Shown here: in pieces, positions 1 to 5,656 of the stretch
How the letters are laid out: each line of letters begins with the position of its first letter
How positions within the stretch are numbered: the first letter of the stretch is position 1
Origin: Elusimicrobia bacterium UBA6262
GTDB taxonomy: Bacteria > CAYTYR01 > UBA6262
NCBI GenBank assembly: GCA_002441095.1
Contig: DJVG01000022.1
Span: forward strand, 1-9,460
Direction: 5' to 3'
DNA length: 9,460 bases
Notes under the pieces: generated by a model
Told to the model about the DNA's origin: nothing
What the model saw: only the letters and a program-made list of their open reading frames with translations
The model's database searches: none
Position numbers and translations under genes: made by a program

Positions 1-1
1 G

Positions 2-91
2 GTTGCCAACGCTTATCTCAACAATAATAACTTAACCAAAATCCAGCTACTTCCACCCTTAGAATCATATTCTGGAGGAACTAGTGACTAA
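2..91 (+). CDS. 3' end of an unidentified upstream gene (partial)
   Basis: The frame beginning at base 2 is open from the window edge to a TAA at 89-91 and encodes 29 residues that end in SYSGGTSD. The other two forward frames close at 25-27 and 32-34. The stop lies 8 bases inside the next gene, whose GGAGGA ribosome binding site (74-79) falls within this frame. That arrangement is typical of translationally coupled neighbours. The fragment is too short to identify a family, and a 30-codon open stretch can occur by chance, so the call rests mainly on the overlap geometry. Confidence 0.45.
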   Translation, partial: VANAYLNNNNLTKIQLLPPLESYSGGTSD

Positions 92-1742
92 GAAAATTAT
101 CTTGGCCTTGCTATGTATTGTTCTTATTGGCGGAGCGGTTTTTTACTATCTGGAAAACCACAACAACAGATCAGTTGTGCCGAAGCTGCCGGTAGATACT
201 GAGCCAGCATACGGAGACAGCATTATTTACGGCTCCATTGGAGAGCCGAGTATTTTAAATCCGATCCTGGCTTCTGACAGCTCCTCATTCGATATTATCG
301 ACCTGGTGTACAATGGGCTGGTAAAATATGACCAGGATATCAAACTGGTCGGGGATCTCGCTGAAAAATGGGATATCTCCAAGGATGGGCTGACTATTAC
401 TTTCTTTTTACGCAAAAATGTGCAGTGGCATGACGGATCACCGTTCACCAGTGAGGATGTGCTATTTACTTACCAGAAGCTCATCGATCCGGGCATCAAG
501 ACCCCTTTTTCCAGTAATTTCCAGTTGGTGTCTAAAGTAGAAGCCCCGGATCCATACACCGTCATTATCAGGTATAAGGAACCCTTTGCGCCGGCCCTGG
601 AATCATGGGGTATGGGTATACTGCCGAAGCATATTTTAGGCACCCTGAAGGCTGAGGAGTTTAATATATGCGATTTTAACCGTTCCCCGGTCGGTACCGG
701 CCCGTATAAATTCAAGGAATGGCAAACCGGCCAAAAAGTGATCCTGGAGTCAAATCCGGATTATTTCGACGGCCGTCCCTATATTGATAAATACATTTAC
801 CAGATCATTCCTGACCAGTCAGTCCAGCTGCTCTCATTGAAGACCCATGCTATTGACATGATGAGCCTGACGGCAGACATATATGTCAAAGAAGCCAGTG
901 CCCCCGAGTTCGCGCAGGGGATCAACAGTTTCCGTTATCCGTCGTTCAGCTATACTTATCTGGCCTACAATCTAAATAATCCTCTTTTTAAAAATACCCG
1001 CTGGACCAGGCAGGCTCTCAGCTACGCCATTAACCGCCAGGAAATTATTGACGGTACTTTGCAATCTATGGGCACTATTTGCACCGGGCCGTTCCCCAAT
1101 CGTTCCTGGGCTTATAATCCCGAGGTTAAGCCCTATGAGTACAATCCGGAAAAAGCCAAAACCATGCTGGCCAACATTGGCTGGAAAGACACTAATAACG
1201 ATGGGTACCTGGAAAAGGGCGGCAGAAAATTTGAATTTACCATTCTCACCAACCAGGGCAATAAAGAACGCGAACTCGCTGCTACCATTATCCAGGAACA
1301 GCTGAAAAAGATCGGGGTTAAAGTAAACGTGAGGATACTGGAATGGAGCACCCTGATCCACCAGTATATGGACAAAAAGAATTTTGACGCCATACTCCTG
1401 GGCTGGAATATGACCCCAGACCCGGATTGTTTTGATATCTGGTCCTCGGAAAAGACCCGGGAAGGGGAATACAATTTTATCTCCTATAAAAACCCCCAGG
1501 TGGATATCCTGCTGGCCCTGGGAAGAAAGACTTTTGACCGGGAAGAGCGCATGAAGATCTACCACAAAGTGCACGCGCTGATCGCTGAAGACCAACCCTA
1601 TGCTTTTCTCTATGTGCGGGATTCTTTGATCGGGGTCGACAAGCGTTTCCAGGGGATCAAGGTTGAACCTATCGGCATTGGTTATAATTTCACCAAGTGG
1701 TTTGTACCTAAGTCTCAGCAGAAATATATTATTCAACAGTAA
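84..1742 (+). CDS. Peptide ABC transporter substrate-binding protein (SBP family 5), membrane-anchored
   Basis: This is the extracytoplasmic solute receptor of an oligopeptide/dipeptide/nickel-type ABC importer; it binds ligand and delivers it to DppB/DppC-type permeases. The 552 residues match the usual family length. Residues 5-22 form one hydrophobic helix after MTKK. The only nearby Cys (residue 11, context LALLC) sits inside the helix without a proper lipobox, and there is no clear AxA cleavage site, so an uncleaved N-terminal anchor is more likely than a lipoprotein. Family hallmarks are SIGEPSILNP (51-60), then LAEKWDISKDG and VQWHDGSPFTSEDV (about 92-126), and later PVGTGPYKFKEW and NPDYFDGRPYIDKY. 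The GTG start at 84 has GGAGGA at 74-79, 4 bases upstream. The permeases likely to serve it are 4 kb and 7 kb downstream. Ligand specificity cannot be read from the sequence. Confidence 0.93.
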   Translation: MTKKIILALLCIVLIGGAVFYYLENHNNRSVVPKLPVDTEPAYGDSIIYGSIGEPSILNPILASDSSSFDIIDLVYNGLVKYDQDIKLVGDLAEKWDISKDGLTITFFLRKNVQWHDGSPFTSEDVLFTYQKLIDPGIKTPFSSNFQLVSKVEAPDPYTVIIRYKEPFAPALESWGMGILPKHILGTLKAEEFNICDFNRSPVGTGPYKFKEWQTGQKVILESNPDYFDGRPYIDKYIYQIIPDQSVQLLSLKTHAIDMMSLTADIYVKEASAPEFAQGINSFRYPSFSYTYLAYNLNNPLFKNTRWTRQALSYAINRQEIIDGTLQSMGTICTGPFPNRSWAYNPEVKPYEYNPEKAKTMLANIGWKDTNNDGYLEKGGRKFEFTILTNQGNKERELAATIIQEQLKKIGVKVNVRILEWSTLIHQYMDKKNFDAILLGWNMTPDPDCFDIWSSEKTREGEYNFISYKNPQVDILLALGRKTFDREERMKIYHKVHALIAEDQPYAFLYVRDSLIGVDKRFQGIKVEPIGIGYNFTKWFVPKSQQKYIIQQ

Positions 1743-1745
1743 GAA

Positions 1746-1769
1746 CAGTTGGCGGTCCGCAGTTGGCGG
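1746..1769. repeat. Two direct copies of CAGTTGGCGG after the SBP gene
   Basis: CAGTTGGCGG occurs at 1746-1755 and again at 1760-1769, a period of 14 bases. It fills most of the short stretch between the stop codon of the binding-protein gene and the TA-flanked element. It is one of several spacer-specific short-word repeats in the window. Confidence 0.6.
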
Positions 1770-1777
1770 ATGGCGCT

Positions 1778-2086
1778 TAGTGTCCTGTCTATGAAATCTA
1801 TTGTCATTTGCTGTAGGGATTTTGTTCAGAGACAAGGCGCGAGGAGTGCGGTGTGCCTTTAGGCACATAAGAGACGAGCAACACGGTATCTGGACAAAAG
1901 ACCACAGCCCTTCGGGAAAGTCATCTTTGGCCGACTTTGGTTCGACAGGGACTTCGGCTGAGCTCAGTCGAAGGACTGTGTCACTCCTCCTCGAAGTATC
2001 GCAGCGGATACGACTTCGTCGTCGTTCCTGGAATTCGACTCAAATATGACTTTCCAATGTAAAGAGATTTCATAGATAGGACACTA
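1778..2086. mobile_element. Non-autonomous MITE-like element with TA-bounded terminal inverted repeats
   Basis: Bases 1778-1799 and the reverse complement of 2065-2086 agree at 21 of 22 positions; the single difference is G versus A at the tenth base. Each end starts TA-GTGTCCT. The match stops exactly outside the TA on both sides, so TA is best read as a target-site duplication and the element as 1780-2084 (305 bp). No transposase is present: the only open frame inside (1801-2049) is low-complexity and resembles no known protein. The interior is rich in self-complementary segments: a 7-bp hairpin at 1852-1867, an 11-bp palindrome at 1952-1973, a bulged hairpin at 1992-2018, and an 8-base pairing of 1841-1848 with 1982-1989. 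TA duplication plus short inverted repeats is known for IS630/Tc1-mariner-type mobilisation; the family assignment here is inference. The element occupies nearly all of the 357-base gap and ends immediately before GAGG (2087-2090), the ribosome binding site of the next gene. Confidence 0.8.
1952..1973. repeat. Near-perfect palindrome inside the TA-bounded element
   Basis: The two 11-base halves of 1952-1973 pair completely, with ten Watson-Crick pairs and one G-T wobble (1957/1968). The core CTGAGCTCAG is a perfect palindrome. Pairing resumes outside it with bulges (1944-1947 with 1979-1982). From memory, palindromes around CTTCG-NCTGAGCTCAG recur in intergenic DNA of many bacterial genomes. 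There is no following T-run, so it does not look like a standard terminator. Confidence 0.65.
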
Positions 2087-2099
2087 GAGGCAAAAAGCA

Positions 2100-2639
2100 A
2101 TGGGAGAGATCAGGAAAGTTATAAAAGTAAAACTAATAGTAGGGATGATAGCCGGCAATGAATTACTATTTAAGAAAGCAGTTAAACACCTTGAAAAAAC
2201 CTATGGCCCGGTTGATTTTACCAGCGATATCATGGCTTTTGACCAGACTTCATATTATGAAAAAGAGCTGGGCCGGAACCTGCAGCGACAGTTCATTTCT
2301 TTTGCGCATTTGATCGTGCCTGGCAAACTGGTACAGATTAAACGGCATACTAATGAATTAGAATATAAACTGAGTAAAAACCGGCAGAACCGTACTATTA
2401 ATCTTGATCCAGGATACCTGGAATACGGCAAGCTGGTACTGGCTACGACTAAGGACCACCAACACCGTCTTTACCTGGGCCAAGGGATTTTCGGGGAAGT
2501 CACCCTGCGCTATACTAATGGTTCATTTGCGCCTTGGGAATGGACCTATCCGGATTATGCCACGACTGTGTACATCCACATTTTCAATCAGATAAGAAAA
2601 CTTTATCAGAAACAAGTAAAGACAGGTGTAAAGGTGTAG
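2100..2639 (+). CDS. DUF4416 family protein
   Basis: This 179-residue soluble protein matches the DUF4416 pattern, a family of unknown function. Visible hallmarks are the N-terminal KLIVGMIAGN (11-20), YGPVDFTSDIMAFDQTSYYEKELG (about 35-58), the conserved RTINLDPGYLEYGKLVLAT (98-116), HRLYLGQGIFGEVTL (122-136) and the C-terminal WTYPDY (148-153). There is no signal peptide or membrane helix. The ATG at 2100 is preceded by GAGG (2087-2090, 9-base spacer), directly abutting the right end of the TA-bounded element. The insertion therefore lies as close to the ribosome binding site as it could without destroying it, and any original promoter or coupling has been displaced. The last residues (GVKV) and the stop are encoded within an 8-bp tandem repeat, so the C-terminus may have been shaped by repeat insertion or expansion. 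The family assignment is firm; the function is unknown. Confidence 0.85.
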   Translation: MGEIRKVIKVKLIVGMIAGNELLFKKAVKHLEKTYGPVDFTSDIMAFDQTSYYEKELGRNLQRQFISFAHLIVPGKLVQIKRHTNELEYKLSKNRQNRTINLDPGYLEYGKLVLATTKDHQHRLYLGQGIFGEVTLRYTNGSFAPWEWTYPDYATTVYIHIFNQIRKLYQKQVKTGVKV

Positions 2640-2656
2640 AGGTATAAAGGTGTAAA
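2625..2656. repeat. Four tandem 8-bp units, consensus GGTGTAAA (copy 1)
   Basis: Units lie at 2625-2632, 2633-2640, 2641-2648 and 2649-2656. Units 1 and 4 are exactly GGTGTAAA; units 2 (GGTGTAGA) and 3 (GGTATAAA) differ by one base each. The stop codon of the DUF4416 gene (TAG, 2637-2639) is inside unit 2. The same array, four units in the same register, recurs at 4670-4701 about 2 kb downstream. Confidence 0.85.
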
Positions 2657-2678
2657 GTAAAAACTAAAAGGAGTCGTC

Positions 2679-3368
2679 GTGAAAATTGGATTTGTAGGGT
2701 TTGACCTTAAGGAAGGTAAAATAAAATATGAGGATGAACGGTTTAAGAATATGGTAGAAAAATTCGAGCCACAAAAAGAAACCCCGTTCTTTGCCGAATT
2801 CGTTAAAGATGAAATGCTGAATGTAGATGCGATCCTGATCAAATACGAAAAACTGCTTGACCTGCTGATCCAGGATATCGAAAAGATCGAAGGACGCCTC
2901 GCTAAAACCCAGGATGAAAAAGAAAAGGCTTTGCTGTTGAAATGCCAGGAAGCCCTGGAAATGGAACAGCCTTTATGCAATATACTTTTTGATGCAGAAG
3001 AACTCACGATCATGCGCGGCCTGGCTCCGCTGAGCTGGAAACCTACCTATGTGGCTTCCAAGCTGGAAGATACTAATTTATTTATCCAGCAGGTCCTGCA
3101 TAAGGCCAAGATCCTCTTTTTTTACACCGTCGGGAAAAAAGAGGTCCATGCCTGGCCTTTCCATGAAGGAGAAACGATCGTGGAATGCGCCGGTGAGATC
3201 CACACTGACCTGGCCCGCGGCTTTATCCGGGCCGACATTGTGAGTTATGACGACCTGATGCAGTGCCATAACCTGCAGGAAGCCAAAACCAAAGGCCTGC
3301 TGAAAACAGTGGGCAAAGAATACCTGACTCATGACGGCGATATTATTGAAATAAAGTTTAACGTCTAA
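2679..3368 (+). CDS. Miniature YchF-like protein: degenerate G domain, A-domain coil and TGS domain
   Basis: YchF/OLA1 proteins are Obg-family ATPases of about 360 residues that associate with ribosomes. This protein has 229 residues and aligns with YchF in order but with large deletions. MKIGFVGFDL (1-10) corresponds to the strand leading into the P-loop. KIKYEDERFKNMVEKFEPQKETPFFAEFV (14-42) corresponds to the segment before the DxAG motif. VDAILIKYE (49-57) matches the VDAIvhvvR strand. Residues 61-112 match the helical A-domain, and LSWKPTYVASKLED (118-131) the LTLKPxxYvaN segment. FFYTVGKKEVHAW (147-159) through GDIIEIKFNV (220-229) is a complete TGS-like C-terminus including GEIHTDLARGFIRADIVSYDD. 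The Walker A residue pattern survives only as GFDLKEGK followed by Ile instead of Ser/Thr. Switch I, DxAG/switch II, and the regions between the second G-domain strand and the A-domain and after NxxE are missing, so nucleotide binding is unlikely. The GTG start is chosen because AAGGAG (2668-2673) lies 5 bases upstream. I infer a non-catalytic ribosome- or RNA-associated role. Confidence 0.85.
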   Translation: MKIGFVGFDLKEGKIKYEDERFKNMVEKFEPQKETPFFAEFVKDEMLNVDAILIKYEKLLDLLIQDIEKIEGRLAKTQDEKEKALLLKCQEALEMEQPLCNILFDAEELTIMRGLAPLSWKPTYVASKLEDTNLFIQQVLHKAKILFFYTVGKKEVHAWPFHEGETIVECAGEIHTDLARGFIRADIVSYDDLMQCHNLQEAKTKGLLKTVGKEYLTHDGDIIEIKFNV

Positions 3369-3376
3369 AATCATAG

Positions 3377-3399
3377 TTGCGAGTTCCAGGTAGCGAGTT
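3377..3399. repeat. Short direct repeat TTGCGAGTT / TAGCGAGTT
   Basis: TTGCGAGTT (3377-3385) and TAGCGAGTT (3391-3399) differ at one base and have a 14-base period, like the repeat at 1746-1769. They fill the 43-base spacer up to the AAGGAGG ribosome binding site (3401-3407) of the HIT gene. Confidence 0.5.
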
Positions 3400-3411
3400 G
3401 AAGGAGGTACT

Positions 3412-3756
3412 GTGAGCGAATGTCTGTTCTGCAAAATATGTGGAAAAAAGATACCGGCGAAAATTGCTTATGAGGATGATAAAGTATTAGCTTTTCATGA
3501 TATCAGTCCCCAGGCTCCAACCCACATTTTAATTATCCCCAAAAAGCATATTGCCTCAATTAATGACCTTTCTGAGCAGGACTCTGAGATCATAGGATAT
3601 CTTCATTTAATAGCCAAAAAACTGGCCAAAGAGCTCAGGATCGATAAAAGCGGATTTAGGCTGGTGATTAATAACGGGACTGATGCCGGGCAGGCAGTCA
3701 GTCACATCCATTTGCATGTATTAGGCGGCAGGAAACTGCAATGGCCCCCAGGTTGA
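3412..3756 (+). CDS. HIT family nucleotide hydrolase (HinT-like)
   Basis: HIT proteins hydrolyse nucleotide phosphoramidates and related adenylylated compounds, using the middle His of an HxHxH motif as nucleophile. All 114 residues fit the HinT branch: CLFCKIC (4-10) with Cys pairs that often bind zinc in bacterial members, VLAFHDISPQAPTHILIIPKKH (25-46), VINNGTDAGQAVSHIHLHVLGGR (85-107) with His98, His100 and His102, and a WPPG C-terminus. The protein is complete and soluble with the key residues intact. The GTG start at 3412 follows a strong AAGGAGG (3401-3407) with a 4-base spacer. It sits between the YchF-like and DUF167 genes in a run of small nucleotide- or translation-related genes; substrate specificity cannot be predicted. 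Confidence 0.94.
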   Translation: MSECLFCKICGKKIPAKIAYEDDKVLAFHDISPQAPTHILIIPKKHIASINDLSEQDSEIIGYLHLIAKKLAKELRIDKSGFRLVINNGTDAGQAVSHIHLHVLGGRKLQWPPG

Positions 3757-3932
3757 AACATCGGATTTAGGTATACGGTTACGATGCCGGATTAGCTACT
3801 CGGTATACGGTGAACGGATACGAAGCGCGAAAGAGAAGTTTCAATCGGGCATCGAAACCATAACCGAAAACCGAGGTTTTTAATCGGGCTTAGTTACCGA
3901 TCACCGTATAACGAGGTATAAACATTTAACTT
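3757..3932. repeat. Spacer with two interleaved inverted repeats (order A-B-A'-B')
   Basis: This 176-base spacer has no convincing gene. Arm A (3777-3793) and the reverse complement of A' (3843-3859) agree at 15 of 17 bases. Arm B (3799-3817) and the reverse complement of B' (3897-3915) agree at 17 of 19. The order A, B, A', B' is interleaved rather than nested, so both stems could form together only as a pseudoknot. The word GGTATACGGT is also directly repeated at 3770-3779 and 3802-3811. There is no strong terminator-like T-run after a GC stem, and the following gene has only a distant GAGGT (3913-3917). Confidence 0.7.
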
Positions 3933-4151
3933 ATGCATAAAATAAACATCAGGGTTATCCCCAGAGCCAAAAAAAACCTGGTCAAACAAGAACCTGGCCG
4001 CCTTAAAGTATATCTTACGGCTCCGCCGCAGGACGGCAAAGCTAATAAGCTTCTGATTGAAGTCCTGGCTGAACACTTTCAAGTAAAGAAGAAACAAATG
4101 CATATAGTTCGCGGAGATAAGTCCCAAGACAAAGTAGTTGAGATAACGTAA
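3933..4151 (+). CDS. yggU: DUF167 / YggU family protein
   Basis: This 72-residue protein is a full-length DUF167 member, a small alpha/beta family of uncertain function that is widespread in bacteria, archaea and eukaryotes. The family core is clear: INIRVIPRAKKN (4-15), LKVYLTAPPQDGKANKLLIEVLA (24-46), and IVRGDKSQDKVVEI (58-71). The start is fixed by an in-frame TAA only two codons upstream (3927-3929), leaving the ATG at 3933. There is no good Shine-Dalgarno sequence at normal spacing; the nearest candidate, GAGGT at 3913-3917, is 15 bases away and lies within the B' arm of the preceding inverted repeat. Folding of that spacer could therefore affect translation, but this is inference. Confidence 0.9.
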   Translation: MHKINIRVIPRAKKNLVKQEPGRLKVYLTAPPQDGKANKLLIEVLAEHFQVKKKQMHIVRGDKSQDKVVEIT

Positions 4152-4217
4152 CTGCTTTTCGTACTTACTGGCAACTGCTCCTCGTATTGACCGGCACACT
4201 ATTAAAAAGGAGATTTT

Positions 4218-4676
4218 ATGTTGCTAGACAAGATCAATGAAGATTTAAAAGACGCCATGAGAGCCAAGGACACGCTCAAGACTGATACGCTCAGGATGTT
4301 CAAATCAGCTTTAAACTATTACCAGATAGAGAAACAGCTTAAAGAACTGACTGATGAAGACGCGCTGACTATTTTGCAAAAACAAGCCAAACAGCGCAAA
4401 GAAGCTATAGCCGGCTTTGAAAGCGGCGGCCGCATCGAGTCAGCAGAAAAAGAAAAGAAGGAATTGGCCATCCTCGAATATTACTTGCCCAAGCAGGCCA
4501 GCCAGGAAGAAGTCAGGAAGATAATTATGGATAGCATCGCGGAAGCCGGGGCTGTCACCAAGAAAGATTTCGGCAAGGTCATGAAAGCTGTGACCGGCAA
4601 ACTGAAAGGGCAGGCTGACGGGAAAGTGATCAGCCAGATAGTGAACGAAGAACTGGGTAAGAAAGAGCAGGTGTAA
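4218..4676 (+). CDS. yqeY: YqeY / GatB-YqeY domain protein
   Basis: This 152-residue, highly charged helical protein belongs to the YqeY family, related to the C-terminal tRNA-binding domain of the GatB amidotransferase subunit. Its cellular function is not established. Diagnostic segments are an N-terminal helix LLDKINEDLKDAMRAKDTLKTDTLRMFKSAL (2-32), ALTILQKQAKQRKEAIAGFESGGR, then ELAILEYYLPKQASQEEV, and the C-terminal DFGKVMKAVTGKLKGQADGKVISQIVNEEL. The length is typical. The ATG at 4218 has AAAGGAG (4206-4212) with a 5-base spacer. Its last Val codon and TAA (4674-4676) lie in the first unit of the 8-bp tandem array at 4670-4701. The 66 bases upstream (4152-4217) hold no recognisable repeat or terminator. 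Confidence 0.93.
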   Translation: MLLDKINEDLKDAMRAKDTLKTDTLRMFKSALNYYQIEKQLKELTDEDALTILQKQAKQRKEAIAGFESGGRIESAEKEKKELAILEYYLPKQASQEEVRKIIMDSIAEAGAVTKKDFGKVMKAVTGKLKGQADGKVISQIVNEELGKKEQV

Positions 4677-4701
4677 AGGTATAAAGGTTTAGAGGGGTAG
4701 A
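4670..4701. repeat. Four tandem 8-bp units, consensus GGTGTAAA (copy 2)
   Basis: Units lie at 4670-4677, 4678-4685, 4686-4693 and 4694-4701. The first is exactly GGTGTAAA; later units drift (GGTATAAA, then GGTTTAGA, then GGGGTAGA). The array contains the stop codon of yqeY (4674-4676), and its degenerate end provides GAGGGG (4692-4697), the probable ribosome binding site of the macro-Nudix gene that starts at 4703. It therefore spans the whole intergenic junction. Confidence 0.85.
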
Positions 4702-4702
4702 G

Positions 4703-5656
4703 ATGCAGGAACTTAAAATATACGGAGCTACGATTAAAATTGTCCTGGGGGATATTACCGCCCTGGCAGTTGACGCTATCGTGAATGCTGCCAATAACAA
4801 ACTCGTCATGGGTGGCGGTTTAGCCGGGGTAATCCGCCAGAAGGGCGGCCAGCAAATTGAAGACGAAGCAGTCAGCAAAGGACCGATCGAGATCGGGGGC
4901 GCTATCGCCACTGGTGCAGGTTCACTGCCGGCCAAATATGTCATTCATGCGGCGACCATGGGCATGGACTTTAAAACCGATGAAGTAAAGATCAGGGAAT
5001 CCTGCAAGAATGCTTTACTGGTTGCCAGTGAACTAAAGCTAAGCTCAATCGCCTTACCTGCCTTGGGTTGCGGAGTGGGACATTTCCCGCTGGTTGGCGC
5101 TGCCAAGATCATGGCCCAGGAAACTCTCCGTCACTTTCGGGAAAGCAAGCCTACTTTAAAGGAAATAATTTATTGCCTCTATGACCAGAAAGCGTTTGAT
5201 ATTTTTGAGCAGAATGCTATCGGCTATTTGGACTATTTTGAAAATCAGTTCCAGAGTCCGTTTGCTACTGTCGATACGATCATTGATATAAATGGGGCAG
5301 TGGTTCTTATTAAAAGAACCAATCCGCCATACGGTTGGGCCATTCCCGGCGGATTTGTGGATTATGGAGAGTCTTTGGAAGACGCTGCCAGCCGAGAAGC
5401 CCTTGAAGAAACCTCTCTTAAAGTGGACAATCTCAAACAGTTCCATACCTACTCTTACTCCAAGCGTGACCCGCGCTTTCATACTATTTCCACAGTATTT
5501 ACGGCCACGGCTACTGGCATACCCAAGGCTGACAGCGATGCCGCTGATGTCGGGATATTCCAGGAAAATGAATTACCTGAACATATGGCTTTTGACCACC
5601 GCCAGATACTGGAAGATTACTTCAGTTCTAAATATAGAAAAAGGACATCAGGATAG
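4703..5656 (+). CDS. Macro domain-Nudix hydrolase fusion (predicted ADP-ribose binding and pyrophosphatase)
   Basis: Macro domains bind ADP-ribose or its derivatives; Nudix ADP-ribose pyrophosphatases cleave ADP-ribose to AMP and ribose 5-phosphate. Residues 1 to about 170 are a macro domain: GDITALAVDAIVNAAN (16-31), GGGLAG (37-42), the GAGSLPAKYVIHAATM segment (71-86) and the phosphate-loop ALPALGCGVGHFP (117-129). Residues about 185-312 are a Nudix domain, with Nudix box G217-x5-E223-x7-R231-E232-x2-E235-E236; the consensus Gly near the box end is Ser238. The following SYSKRDPRFHTISTVF (251-266) resembles the RDPRxH segment of ADP-ribose-type Nudix enzymes. All catalytic Glu residues are present, so the protein should be active. 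There is no signal peptide. Start: ATG at 4703 with GAGGGG 5 bases upstream, itself part of the 8-bp array. Substrate assignment is inference from the two domains. Confidence 0.92.
   Translation: MQELKIYGATIKIVLGDITALAVDAIVNAANNKLVMGGGLAGVIRQKGGQQIEDEAVSKGPIEIGGAIATGAGSLPAKYVIHAATMGMDFKTDEVKIRESCKNALLVASELKLSSIALPALGCGVGHFPLVGAAKIMAQETLRHFRESKPTLKEIIYCLYDQKAFDIFEQNAIGYLDYFENQFQSPFATVDTIIDINGAVVLIKRTNPPYGWAIPGGFVDYGESLEDAASREALEETSLKVDNLKQFHTYSYSKRDPRFHTISTVFTATATGIPKADSDAADVGIFQENELPEHMAFDHRQILEDYFSSKYRKRTSG

Noticed and set aside
84..160. Lipoprotein signal peptide on the binding protein
   Set aside because: The only Cys (residue 11) is preceded by Leu-Leu in mid-helix and lacks the small residue needed at the position before Cys in a lipobox.
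972..1868. Long open frame on the minus strand, 298 codons
   Set aside because: It lies antisense to the well-supported substrate-binding protein gene, resembles no family, and runs into the repeat element; it is a reading-frame shadow.
1801..2049. Open frame within the TA-bounded element
   Set aside because: It is confined to structured repeat sequence, has an unusual Arg/Ser-rich composition and no recognisable motif, so it is not a transposase or a plausible protein.
2606..3013. Minus-strand open frame, Ser/Phe-rich
   Set aside because: It is antisense to the YchF-like gene and the 8-bp array, with the low-complexity composition expected of a shadow of Lys/Glu-rich coding sequence.
2679..3368. 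YchF-like gene as a frameshifted or broken pseudogene
   Set aside because: The frame is continuous from a good ribosome binding site to the family's exact C-terminal FNV, and the missing parts are clean internal deletions with no stop codons or out-of-frame remnants.
3757..3932. CRISPR-like array or intrinsic terminator in the long spacer after the HIT gene
   Set aside because: Repeats are inverted and only two copies each with unequal spacing, and there is no GC stem followed by a T-run.
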